A DNA stretch of 64,000 nt from Microbacterium sp. CFH 31415. Lineage in GTDB: Bacteria; Actinomycetota; Actinomycetes; Actinomycetales; Microbacteriaceae. The position numbers were made by a program, and so were the translations under genes. This document shows positions 38,694 through 46,916 of this stretch, piece after piece (within the stretch, counting starts at the first letter, position 1; each line of letters starts with the position of its first letter). The stretch is taken from assembly GCF_022538185.1 (NCBI RefSeq), contig NZ_JAKYXC010000009.1, positions 1 through 64,000 on the forward strand. Direction: 5' to 3'. The notes under the pieces are model-generated. The model saw nothing but the letters and a program-made list of their open reading frames with translations, searched no databases and was not told the DNA's origin.

Positions 38694-40009
38694 CAGTGAT
38701 CCAGGGGGTGGGCGATCTCGTCCTGCGGCATGCGCGCGGCGAAGATCGCGATGAGTCCGAACAGCAGCGGCAGGATGCCGGCCACGATGAAGATCGTCTG
38801 CAGCGAGACGACCTCCGACAGGGGGCCGGCGACGGCCATCGACAGAGGCATGAGGGCGAGGGAGACGAAGAAGTCCAGGCTCGACACCCGGCCGAGCATG
38901 TGGCGCGGCACCCGGCGCTGCAGCAGCGTTCCCCAGATGACGTTGCCGTAGCTGAATCCGAATCCGATGATGAACATCGAGAGGAGCATGAGCCAGTACT
39001 GATGGGTGAGGCCGACGATCACGAACGGCAGGGTGCTGACGCCCCACACGACGTTCATCACCGTGAGGTACCGGCGCGGCAGCTTCATCGACGAGACGAC
39101 GATCGACCCGACCACGCCGCCGAAGCCGTAGACCGCGAGCAGGAAGCCGAACCACCGCGGGTCGGTGCCGATGCGCTCGCGCAGCAGGAAGGGCAGCAGC
39201 ACCTCCTCGGGACCGACGAACACCAGCACCCACCCCGTCGCGAACAGCAGGGTGGCGAAGAGCCAGGGGGTGCGGACGGTGAAGACCACGGCCTCCTTGA
39301 GATCGTGGAAGACGGATGCCGCACGCTCGGGCTCGTCGTGCGGCGCAGGTGGCTCCGCCCGCAGGAACAGCAGGCCGACGAACGCGAGCCCGTAGGCGAC
39401 CGAGATGACGACGGCGGCATGGCTCGGGATGAGCGCGGCCAGCAGCATTCCCGCCGCGGCCGGCCCTGCCGCCTGCTGCAGCGCCGGACGGATCGCGCCC
39501 TCGAGCCCGTTGGCTGCCAGCAACTGACCCTGGGGCAGGATGCGGGGCAGGATCGCGCTGTACGCGGGGAAGAAGAACCCTGCCCCCGCGCCGAGCACGA
39601 ACGCGACGATCGTCAGGTGCGGGATGGTGACGGTGCCGACCATGCCGGCGACCACGATCGTCGTGATGGCGACGAAGTTCGTGAACTCCACGACGCGCAC
39701 GATCGTACGGCGCGAGACGCGATCGGCCACGATGCCGCCCGGGATCGCGCAGAGCAGCAGGCCCGTGGCGTTGGCTCCGGCGACGAGCGACAGCCCGAGC
39801 GGACCGCCGCCCGCGTCGATGACGGCGTACACCATGACGACCGCCCACATGCCGGCGGCGAAGATCGACAGCACGACCGCGCCGAACAGCACCCGAAAGT
39901 CGCGGTGGCTGAGCGGGCGCACCACCCGCCAGCGGTCGCGGGTCGCGGCATCCGCTCGCTCCGTTCCCGGGGCAGGCGGCGTCGCCGGCGGCTCGGAGGG
40001 CTGGGTCAC
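38693..40009 (-). CDS. MFS transporter (enterobactin/macrolide exporter-like)
   Basis: 438 residues from GTG 40009, which overlaps the trmB stop as GTGA. Twelve predicted helices, with the A-motif-like GGIVADRVSRRTIVR between helices 2 and 3 and GFGFSYGNVIWGTLLQRRVPRHMLGRVSSLDFF late in the protein, typical of the EntS/MefA-like MFS_3 group. Drug or siderophore efflux is the probable role. Forms a unit trmB-MFS-CPBP. Confidence 0.88.
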   Translation of the reverse strand: MTQPSEPPATPPAPGTERADAATRDRWRVVRPLSHRDFRVLFGAVVLSIFAAGMWAVVMVYAVIDAGGGPLGLSLVAGANATGLLLCAIPGGIVADRVSRRTIVRVVEFTNFVAITTIVVAGMVGTVTIPHLTIVAFVLGAGAGFFFPAYSAILPRILPQGQLLAANGLEGAIRPALQQAAGPAAAGMLLAALIPSHAAVVISVAYGLAFVGLLFLRAEPPAPHDEPERAASVFHDLKEAVVFTVRTPWLFATLLFATGWVLVFVGPEEVLLPFLLRERIGTDPRWFGFLLAVYGFGGVVGSIVVSSMKLPRRYLTVMNVVWGVSTLPFVIVGLTHQYWLMLLSMFIIGFGFSYGNVIWGTLLQRRVPRHMLGRVSSLDFFVSLALMPLSMAVAGPLSEVVSLQTIFIVAGILPLLFGLIAIFAARMPQDEIAHPLDH

Positions 40010-40755
40010 GGCCTCGGCCTTCGCCGATACGCCAGGTCGCGGATGTCGCGGCCGACCCGCGCGCCCTTGCGCTCGAACGCCGTGAGAACGCGGCCGTCGA
40101 ATCGCGGCGCCCACTCCCCCTCGAACGCCGGCTCGAAGTCGGCGGCGTCGCCGAGCACCGCGCGCATCTGGAGGGCGTAGTCCTCCCAGTCGGTGGCGAG
40201 CCGCAGCATGCCGCCGTCCTTCAGCGCATGCGCAGCGAGCGCGGCGAACGCGGGGGTGACCAGGCGGCGCTTGGTGTGCTTCTTCTTGTGCCACGGGTCG
40301 GGGAAGAAGACCCAGAGCTCGGAGACGGATGCCTCGGGCAGCAGGTGCTCGAGCACCTCGGGGGCGTTCGCCTCGACGAGGCGCAGGTTGCGCGCGCCGG
40401 CCTTGTCGGCGTCGAGCATCGTGCGGGCGAGTCCCGCGCGGAAGACCTCGATCGCGAGGAAGTCGTCGTCGGGGCGGGATGCCGCGGCATGCACGATCGC
40501 GTGCCCCTGGCCTGACCCGATCTCGACGATCAGCGGCGCCTCGCGACCCCAGACGTGGGCGGGGTCGATGGCGGAGCCGGGGCGGATGCTCGTCGCCGCG
40601 AGGTCGCGCGGCGATTCGACGACGTACGTGCCGGCGAGCTCGGACCAGGCGCGCTCCTGCGCGTCGGACATGCGCCCGCTGCGCCGCACGAACGAGACCG
40701 GACGCTCCCGGAAGGTGCGGGGCGGGTCGTCGGCGGGAGGAGCAGTGTCGGACAC
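40006..40755 (-). CDS. trmB: tRNA (guanine-N7)-methyltransferase
   Basis: 249 residues from ATG 40755. Class I SAM fold: LIVEIGSGQGHAIVHAA (motif I), the ELWVFFPDPWHKKKHTKRRLV signature (family-specific catalytic Asp/Pro-Trp-x-Lys loop) and the terminal RVLTAFERKGARVGRDIRDL. It makes m7G46 in the variable loop of tRNAs. Co-transcribed with an MFS gene, an unusual coupling. Confidence 0.95.
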   Translation of the reverse strand: MSDTAPPADDPPRTFRERPVSFVRRSGRMSDAQERAWSELAGTYVVESPRDLAATSIRPGSAIDPAHVWGREAPLIVEIGSGQGHAIVHAAASRPDDDFLAIEVFRAGLARTMLDADKAGARNLRLVEANAPEVLEHLLPEASVSELWVFFPDPWHKKKHTKRRLVTPAFAALAAHALKDGGMLRLATDWEDYALQMRAVLGDAADFEPAFEGEWAPRFDGRVLTAFERKGARVGRDIRDLAYRRRPRP

Positions 40756-40796
40756 CCTCCCAGGCTATTCGAGACCCGTCCCGCGCTTCGCCCGCA

Positions 40797-40830
40797 GGTT
40801 GACTGGCGCCAGCGCCGTCTCGAAACCCCC
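40797..40830 (+). repeat. Direct repeat copy 1 (GGTTGACTGGCGCCAG...)
   Basis: 34 bases beginning GGTTGACTGGCGCCAGCG and ending CGTCTCGAAACCCCC. It differs from copy 2 by one substitution and one inserted G. The internal GGCGCC is palindromic. Confidence 0.75.
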
Positions 40831-40938
40831 AGCACCCATGGGTGTCAAACGGCCGGGAGAAACGCCGCCGAAGTCCGCCGTCCCCGGCGTGTCGGGGCAA
40901 GATCTCCCGACGGTTCGACCGTCCGGCGCTGTCCCGCC

Positions 40939-40973
40939 GGTTGAGTGGGCGCCAGCGCCGTCTCGAAACCCCC
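40939..40973 (+). repeat. Direct repeat copy 2 (GGTTGAGTGGGCGCCAG...)
   Basis: 35 bases, same orientation as copy 1, spaced by 108 bases. The shared block GCGCCAGCGCCGTCTCGAAA is identical. Probably members of a dispersed extragenic repeat of this genus. Confidence 0.75.
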
Positions 40974-41060
40974 GGGGCCAGCGAGGGAGGCGCTTCGCGC
41001 GCACTCGATCGGCGGGAGGGCAGGCCGCGCCCGCTCGGTCAGCCGCGAGGAGCCGAGAGG

Positions 41061-41471
41061 TCAGCGGGCCTCGCTCGGCCACACAACGTCGCCGGCGACG
41101 AACACGATCCGGTCACCGCGAGCACCGCGGACGGGAACGGCCCACGCGAGGCGGTCGGGAACCCCATCGAAGGACAGCGACGGTTCCCCGGCGATCTCGT
41201 CCGCCGCGAGAGCGGTCGCCGCGCGAGTGCGGATGACCACCGGATCGAGCCACGACGATGCCGTCGGCGCGTCCGCGAACCATGACGTCCGGCGGTGGGT
41301 GAGGTCGGGCAGGATTTCGACGAATCCCGCCAGGCTCGCGCCGGCCAGGATCGGCACGAACCAGGACGTCAGCGCGCCCCCAGCATCCTTCACCGCAATC
41401 GGCGTGCCGAGCAGAGCCGGGTCATCGACGAACGACTCGGCTCTGCTTCGCACCAGCTCCAGATCGGCCAT
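41061..41471 (-). CDS. Small partner protein of the papain-like peptidase
   Basis: 136 residues from ATG 41471, 2 bases after the peptidase stop, so translation is coupled. It contains no recognisable domain. It has an acidic N-terminal helix (MADLELVRSRAESFV), a Gly/Ala strand-rich centre (WFVPILAGASLAGFVEILPDL) and a C-terminal beta-like end (DRIVFVAGDVVWPSEAR). The protein is soluble, with no signal peptide. Possibly a substrate, inhibitor or chaperone of the peptidase; this is inferred only from coupling. Confidence 0.75.
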   Translation of the reverse strand: MADLELVRSRAESFVDDPALLGTPIAVKDAGGALTSWFVPILAGASLAGFVEILPDLTHRRTSWFADAPTASSWLDPVVIRTRAATALAADEIAGEPSLSFDGVPDRLAWAVPVRGARGDRIVFVAGDVVWPSEAR

Positions 41472-41473
41472 GT

Positions 41474-42667
41474 CTAGATCATCGTCACCCGTGCCGTGTA
41501 GGCGTACTGGTACGTCTGGGTGGCGAAGTTCTCCCACTTGGTGATCACGCCCGCGTTCGGCGGCCAGGGATCGTAGACGAGCAGTCCTCGATTGGGTCCG
41601 CTGTACAGCACGGGGATCCTCGTCTCGGTGAAGCCGGCAACAGTGCGCGAGTGACCGGGCACGAAGCTGATGAGCGGCCGATTCGCGCGGATCTCGGTGC
41701 GGAAGGTCGCGAACGTCGGATTGGTGATCATCGTCACATCCAGGCCGTCGCCGGTGAGTGCCTCCAGCGCCGTGACCACGTGCCCGACCTGGCTGTATGG
41801 CAGGCCGTTCGGATTGGCCTTCGTGCCGAGTCCGAGCTCCTGTGCGAGTCGGTCCTGCGTGTACTCGTAGCGGTAGAAGTCCAGCAGCATCTGCGAGCTC
41901 GCCCCGACGCACCACACGTTCGTCTCCTGCCCCCGCAGCTCGTAGCACGGCGTGTGATGACTCGTTCGCAGCGAGTAGCGGATTTCGCGCGTCTCCACCA
42001 GCGAGAACACGAGGATGTCGCGCCACAGGTCGGGGTTGACCTCGTACGCGTTGCGGTGCAGCTTGAGTTCGCCCAGGTTGCGATGACGCTCGTTGAAGCG
42101 CTTCGCCCGCGTGCGCCGAGCCGCCGCTGGCGTCTCTTCGACGAGGCTCCACCGCTCGAAGTTCTCGGGCTCAAGCGGCTTGCGGTCGGCCCGCTTCGCA
42201 GCCCGGCCGACCGTCGCTCCGGCAGGCGGCACGGGCTCCCACGTGAACAGCTCGAGCAGGACGATCTCTTCGCCGCCGCGCAGGAACTGCACTCCGAGCT
42301 TGGGGTAGCTGTACGCGACGAACCGCACCTCGTCTGCCGCATAGACCTCGTATCCTCGATGGGCACCGGCTTCGCGCGCCTCGCCGATGAGGGCGTCGGG
42401 ATTCCACGTCATCCCGTCCGAGTAGGCCACCAGGACATCGCCCAGCACGGCATCGGCGGCGATGTCGACGGCCCCCAGCCGCTCACGTCCACGGTCGACC
42501 GGCAGCCGGTAGAACAGGACGACGCCGGTGATGTCGTACACGGGTGTCGCATCCGGAGCCACCTCGGCCCCGTCGAGCCGCTCTTTCGGGAACACCCCGG
42601 CGATCGCGAGGGCATTCAGTTCGACGCCCGCCAGTACGCGGGCATCCTTCGGATCGATGTCGGCCAT
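41474..42667 (-). CDS. Cytosolic papain-like cysteine peptidase (C39_2/AvrRpt2-like fold)
   Basis: 397 residues from ATG 42667 with AAGGAGCG-like sequence upstream. Residues 1 to about 230 form an unrecognised domain. The C-terminal part has Cys253 in NVWCVGASSQMLLDFY, His339 in FVPGHSRTVAGF and Asp366 in LLVYDPWPPNAG: the order and spacing of a papain-like fold in which the Cys follows a Trp and the late Asp-Pro-Trp-Pro closes the site. No signal peptide or membrane segment. A QETN oxyanion glutamine precedes the Cys. Substrate unknown. Confidence 0.78.
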   Translation of the reverse strand: MADIDPKDARVLAGVELNALAIAGVFPKERLDGAEVAPDATPVYDITGVVLFYRLPVDRGRERLGAVDIAADAVLGDVLVAYSDGMTWNPDALIGEAREAGAHRGYEVYAADEVRFVAYSYPKLGVQFLRGGEEIVLLELFTWEPVPPAGATVGRAAKRADRKPLEPENFERWSLVEETPAAARRTRAKRFNERHRNLGELKLHRNAYEVNPDLWRDILVFSLVETREIRYSLRTSHHTPCYELRGQETNVWCVGASSQMLLDFYRYEYTQDRLAQELGLGTKANPNGLPYSQVGHVVTALEALTGDGLDVTMITNPTFATFRTEIRANRPLISFVPGHSRTVAGFTETRIPVLYSGPNRGLLVYDPWPPNAGVITKWENFATQTYQYAYTARVTMI

Positions 42668-42794
42668 TGCCGCTCCTTCGCTCAGGGACAGCAGGCTCGC
42701 CGCCCACCTGCAAGGAGCGCCAGGAAGAGCTCTCCGATACATCCGCCGCCCGGACAGCGGCGGCGCCCTCCCGCCGGTCGAGCGGTCGCAGAAT

Positions 42795-42896
42795 CGGAGA
42801 TCGCGACCGACACGCCGGGGGGACGGATGCCGCGCCCCGGCGTGTCTGGAGCGATCTCCGACACGCCGGGCGACGGATGCCGCGCCCCGGCGTGTC
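42795..42896. repeat. Nested palindromic repeats (two copies)
   Basis: Copy A spans 42795-42860: outer arms CGGAGATCGC and GCGATCTCCG (perfect 10 bp) enclose inner arms GACACGCCGGG and CCCGGCGTGTC around a GATGCCGC-containing loop. Copy B reuses the right outer arm and repeats the inner palindrome at 42860-42896. It fills the 286-base gap between the peptidase gene and the DUF3097 gene. Confidence 0.8.
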
Positions 42897-42953
42897 GCCC
42901 GGATCTCCGACGTTGCGACAGCCGAACCGGCCTCGGTCGACCGAGAGCCTGCG

Positions 42954-43793
42954 TCAGTCGAGGGTTACGAAGTCGATGAGCTCTTCCACACGACCCAGCA
43001 GGGCGGGCTCGAGGTCGCGGTAGCTGTGCACCGACCCGAGGATGCGCTGCCACGCCCGCGCGATGTCGGCCTGATCGCGGGCGGGCCAGCCCAGCGCGCG
43101 GCAGACTCCGACTTTGAACTCGGTGCCGCGCGGCACCTCGGGCCACCTTTCGATGCCCATCGCCCGGGGCGTGACGCACTGCCACACGTCGATCCACGGG
43201 TGCCCGACGATGCGGATGTGGGCTCCGTGCCGGCCGCGCTCGAGCGCCTGCGCGATGCGCGACTCCTTCGAATTCGGCACGAGGTGGTCGACCAGCACGC
43301 CGTACCGTCGGGTGGCCGACGGCGGCTCCTCGTCGAGCACCGCCTCGAGCAGATCGATGCCCTGCAGATACTCGACCACGACGCCCTCCGCGCGCAGGTC
43401 GTCTCCCCACACCTTCTCGACGAGCTCGGCGTCGTGACGTCCCTCCACGAAGATGCGGCTCGCCCGCGCCACGCGCGCCCGCGACCCGTCGGCCGCGAAC
43501 GACCCCGACGCGGTGCGCTTCGGACCGGTCGATGCCGGCACGGTGGTCGGCGCGACCAGCACGACATCGGCGCCGTCGACCAAGAAGCCCGGGCCGAGCG
43601 GGAACAGCCGGCGGCGGGCGTGGCGATCCTCGAGCTCCACCATGCCCGACGCGATTCCGACGACGGCACCGCAGAAGCCGTCGTCGGCGACCTCCACGAC
43701 GAGATCGCGGGATGCCTCGACCCGCGCCAGTCGCGTGGCCGAGCGCGCGCGCCAGCCGTCGGCCAGCACGTCGGTGCCGTAGCGATCGTCCAT
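42954..43793 (-). CDS. DUF3097 domain protein
   Basis: 279 residues, ATG start. Conserved family blocks are present: MDDRYGTDVLADGWR at the start, RIFVEGRHDAELVEKVWGDDLR in the middle, LVDHLVPNSKESRIA, and HPWIDVWQCVTP. The EGRHDAELVEKVWG block resembles the TOPRIM-type acidic Glu/Asp site, hinting at nucleic-acid chemistry. Family function is not known to me. Single-gene unit divergent from the TPM gene. Confidence 0.85.
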   Translation of the reverse strand: MDDRYGTDVLADGWRARSATRLARVEASRDLVVEVADDGFCGAVVGIASGMVELEDRHARRRLFPLGPGFLVDGADVVLVAPTTVPASTGPKRTASGSFAADGSRARVARASRIFVEGRHDAELVEKVWGDDLRAEGVVVEYLQGIDLLEAVLDEEPPSATRRYGVLVDHLVPNSKESRIAQALERGRHGAHIRIVGHPWIDVWQCVTPRAMGIERWPEVPRGTEFKVGVCRALGWPARDQADIARAWQRILGSVHSYRDLEPALLGRVEELIDFVTLD

Positions 43794-43901
43794 GTCTCCT
43801 CCGAATCGGAGAGGCTACCCGCGATCACGCTGCGAACGGGGCAGCGACCCGCGCCAAGGGCCGGACGTCCGCCAGGCTTTCGCGTGTCGCCCGCGCCTGC
43901 A

Positions 43902-43907
43902 TAGACT
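43902..43907 (+). promoter_or_regulatory. -10 element of the TPM-pspA unit
   Basis: TAGACT in the context CATAGACTC, 39 bases before the TPM start, with TTTCGC 18 bases upstream as a weak -35. The leader contains the strong ribosome site GGAGGGG (43934-43940). Confidence 0.4.
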
Positions 43908-43946
43908 CGCGGAGGGGCTGGATTCCGCGTCCCGGAGGGGGAATCG

Positions 43947-45965
43947 ATGCGTGGGCGATGGGCGGCGATGCTCACGGCGACTCTGGTGGTCGCCCTGACG
44001 GCGATCGGGGGCGGCGCGATGGCGACCGACCCCGTGCGACTGGGCTCGGCGTACGTCCTCGACGAGGCCGGAGCGCTCGGCGGCGGTGAGCTGGCGGCCG
44101 CCGAGACGGAGCTCAGCGAGCTCGCATCGACCACCGAGGCCGATCTCTACGTCGTGTTCGTCGACGAGTTCACCAACCCGTCCAACAGCGAGCAGTGGGC
44201 CAACACGGTCGCCCAGCAGAACGGACTCGGTCCGTCGCAGTACCTGCTCGCCGTCTCGACCGAAGGACGCCAGTACTACCTGTCGGCAGACTCCGAGGGT
44301 CCGCTCTCCGAGGAGCAGGTGGTCGCCGCGGAGGCCGCTGCCCAGCCGCACCTGCGCGACGAGGACTACGGCGGCGCGATCACCGCCACCGCGGACTCCA
44401 TCAGATCGTCGCTCGGCGGCGGGGGCGGCGCTGGGGGCACCGGCGGCTTCCCGTCGGGCATCGTCTGGGTCGTCGTCATCGCCGGTGTCGTGCTGCTGGT
44501 GATCTGGCTGGTCCTGCGAGCGCGCCGCAAGAAGTCCGGCACAGTGGCCGGCGGCGGGCCCGCGGTCGAGCAGCTTCCTCTCGACGAGCTCGAGCGGCGC
44601 GCCGCATCCGCTCTCGTCCAGACCGATGACGCGATCAAGACGAGCGCACAGGAGCTCGGCTTCGCGAAGGCGCAGTTCGGCGATGCGGCGACGGCCGAGT
44701 TCGAAGAGGCGTTGGCGACCGCGAAGGCGAACCTCGACGAGGCGTTCACCCTCAAGCAGCAGCTCGACGACGCCACGCCCGACTCCGAGCAGGACACCCG
44801 CGCCTGGAACGAGCGCATCATCGCGCTGTGCGAGCAGTCCAACGCGATGCTCGACGACAAGGCCGCCGACTTCGACGAGCTGCGCAAGCTCGAGCAGAAC
44901 GCCCCCGAGGCGCTCGCCCGCGTGCAGGGTGAGAAGGCGAAGGCCGAGGCATCGCTCGACAGCGCCGCCGCCGCCCTGCAGACCCTGCGCTCCGCCTACG
45001 CGCCCGAGGCGCTCGCGACCATCGCCGACAACCCCGAGCAGGCCCGCCAGCGCCTCGCCTTCGCCGGCGAGCAGCTCGTCGCCGCCGAGGCGGCCATCGG
45101 CGCGGGCAAGGGCGGCGAGGCGGCCGTCGGCATCCGAGCGGCCGAAGAGGCGGTCGGTCAGGCCGAGCTGCTCGAAGACGCCATCGGCAAGCTCGCCTCC
45201 GACCTCGCTGCCGGCGAGCGCAACGCCGTCGAGCTGATCGCCGAGCTGGAGCAGGACGTCGTCACCGCCGGCACACTCCCCGATCCGGACGGACGCGTCG
45301 CCGCCACCATCGCCGCGACCACCCAGCAGATCGACGCGGCCAAGGCGAACCTCGCGAGTTCCGCGAAGCGCCCGCTCGTCACCTTGAAGAGCCTGGAGAG
45401 CGCCAACGAGCAGATCGACGCGCTCGTGAAGGGGATTCGGGATGCCGAGGCCCAGGCGCAGCGCGCACGTCAGATGGTCGGTCAGCTGATCATGCAGGCG
45501 CAGGCCCAGGTGTCGACCGCCGAGGACTACATCACCGCACGCCGCGGCGCCGTCGGAGCGCAGGCGCGCACGCGGCTCGCCGAGGCGGGGGCGTCGCTGG
45601 TCCGCGCGCAGCAGCTGCAGACGAGCGATCCCGAGCAGGCGATGCAGCACGCGCAGCGCGCCGACCAGCTCGCCGGGCAGGCGATCCAGCTCGCACAGTC
45701 CGACGTCGGCTCGTTCGAAGGCGGCGGCATGGGCGGCATGTTCGGCGGCGGCCAGCAGCAGGGCGGCGGGGGCAACGTGCTCGGCGCCGTGCTGGGCGGC
45801 ATCCTCATCAACTCGATGATGGGCGGCGGCCGGTCGTCGGGCGGAAGCCTGGGCGGAGGAAGCCTGGGCGGCATGTTCGGCGGCGGAGGCTCCGGCGGCG
45901 GCATCCGCCCCGGCAGCTTCGGCGGGGGCGGCACGCGCGCCCGCCGTGGAGGTGGTCGATTCTGA
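43947..45965 (+). CDS. TPM domain protein with long coiled coil and Gly-rich tail
   Basis: 672 residues. Signal peptide (about 1-26) and TPM domain (about 35-150, with SAYVLDEAGALGGGEL and ADLYVVFVDEFTNP). A membrane segment at about 170-188 (IVWVVVIAGVVLLVIWLVL) is followed by a cytosolic region of about 400 residues rich in Ala/Glu/Gln heptads, and a GGGMGGMFGGG-type tail. The TPM domain is exposed outside, with the coil inside. TPM proteins act in membrane or photosystem quality control; here it is followed by pspA. Start supported by GGAGGGG. Confidence 0.88.
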   Translation: MRGRWAAMLTATLVVALTAIGGGAMATDPVRLGSAYVLDEAGALGGGELAAAETELSELASTTEADLYVVFVDEFTNPSNSEQWANTVAQQNGLGPSQYLLAVSTEGRQYYLSADSEGPLSEEQVVAAEAAAQPHLRDEDYGGAITATADSIRSSLGGGGGAGGTGGFPSGIVWVVVIAGVVLLVIWLVLRARRKKSGTVAGGGPAVEQLPLDELERRAASALVQTDDAIKTSAQELGFAKAQFGDAATAEFEEALATAKANLDEAFTLKQQLDDATPDSEQDTRAWNERIIALCEQSNAMLDDKAADFDELRKLEQNAPEALARVQGEKAKAEASLDSAAAALQTLRSAYAPEALATIADNPEQARQRLAFAGEQLVAAEAAIGAGKGGEAAVGIRAAEEAVGQAELLEDAIGKLASDLAAGERNAVELIAELEQDVVTAGTLPDPDGRVAATIAATTQQIDAAKANLASSAKRPLVTLKSLESANEQIDALVKGIRDAEAQAQRARQMVGQLIMQAQAQVSTAEDYITARRGAVGAQARTRLAEAGASLVRAQQLQTSDPEQAMQHAQRADQLAGQAIQLAQSDVGSFEGGGMGGMFGGGQQQGGGGNVLGAVLGGILINSMMGGGRSSGGSLGGGSLGGMFGGGGSGGGIRPGSFGGGGTRARRGGGRF

Positions 45966-46042
45966 TCGCGTCCGCGCCGCACCCGCGGCATCCCACCCCT
46001 GAACCTGACCACACCCGATCTGTCCGATAGGAAGGAAAAACG

Positions 46043-46804
46043 ATGGCGAAGCAGTCCATCTTCGGTCGAATCTCGACCCTCATGAAGGCGAACATCAACG
46101 CGCTCCTCGACTCTGCCGAGGACCCGCAGAAGATGCTCGACCAGCTCGTGCGCGACTACACGAACAGCATCGCCGACGCCGAGGCGGCCATCGCCGAGAC
46201 GATCGGCAACCTGCGGCTGCTCGAGCGCGACCACCAGGAAGACGTGCAGGCCGCCTCCGAGTGGGGCAACAAGGCCCTCGCCGCGAGCCGCAAGGCCGAC
46301 GAGCTGCGCAGCGCCGGCAACACGGCCGACGCCGACAAGTTCGACAACCTCGCCAAGATCGCGCTCCAGCGCCAGATCAGCGAGGAGAACGAGGCGAAGG
46401 CAGTCGAGCCCACGATCGCGTCGCAGACCGAGGTCGTCGCCAAGCTCAAGGACGGCCTCAACGGCATGAAGCAGAAGCTGGAGCAGCTGAAGTCGAAGCG
46501 CTCCGAGCTGCTCGCGCGCGCCAAGACCGCCGAGGCCCAGAACAAGGTGCACGACGCGGTCAAGTCGATCGATGTCCTCGACCCGACCAGCGAGCTCGGC
46601 CGCTTCGAAGACAAGGTCCGCCGCCAGGAGGCCCTCGCCGCCGGCAAGCAGGAGCTCGCGGCATCCACTCTCGATGCTCAGTTCGAGAGCCTCGAGGACG
46701 TGGGCGAGCTCACCGAGGTCGAGGCGCGCCTCGCCGCCCTGAAGTCGGGGCAGGCCCCGGCGCAGGCGGCCATCGACGCGCCCAGCGCCCCGTACACGCC
46801 GTAA
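46043..46804 (+). CDS. PspA/IM30 family membrane-stress protein
   Basis: 253 residues, AGGAAGG ribosome site. The protein is almost entirely helical with the PspA pattern: an amphipathic N-terminal helix (MAKQSIFGRISTLMKANINALLDSAEDPQKMLDQ), then heptad-rich coiled coil up to about 220. PspA/Vipp1 proteins are ESCRT-III-like and polymerise on damaged membranes. Located 78 bases after the TPM gene and probably co-expressed. Confidence 0.93.
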   Translation: MAKQSIFGRISTLMKANINALLDSAEDPQKMLDQLVRDYTNSIADAEAAIAETIGNLRLLERDHQEDVQAASEWGNKALAASRKADELRSAGNTADADKFDNLAKIALQRQISEENEAKAVEPTIASQTEVVAKLKDGLNGMKQKLEQLKSKRSELLARAKTAEAQNKVHDAVKSIDVLDPTSELGRFEDKVRRQEALAAGKQELAASTLDAQFESLEDVGELTEVEARLAALKSGQAPAQAAIDAPSAPYTP

Positions 46805-46815
46805 CCCGGTCGCTC

Positions 46816-46850
46816 GAAGGGGCGTCGCTCCGCACGGGGCGGCGCCCTTC
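46816..46850 (+). terminator. GC-rich hairpin after pspA
   Basis: GAAGGGGCG... pairs with ...CGGCGCCCTTC around GCAC (imperfect), 12 bases after the pspA stop, with a modest T content downstream. Likely ends the TPM-pspA transcript. Confidence 0.5.
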
Positions 46851-46916
46851 GGCGTGTTCGCGCACGGCGTGCGCCTCGGCCTGCGCGGGCGGGTCGGGCT
46901 GCGAGAGGATGAGGGG

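Larger units (their letters stand above)
40756..41060. other. Repeat-bearing intergenic region between trmB and the peptidase cassette
   Basis: No gene. It carries two direct copies of a 34-35-base element (40797-40830 and 40939-40973) and a half-palindrome CCCCGGCGTGTCGGGG at about 40885 related to the repeats at 42795-42896. The rest is high-GC sequence without coding character. Confidence 0.7.

Noticed and set aside
38693..40900. 735-residue fusion protein reading through trmB into the MFS gene
   Set aside because: The first part is an out-of-frame reading of trmB; the MFS protein starts at GTG 40009.
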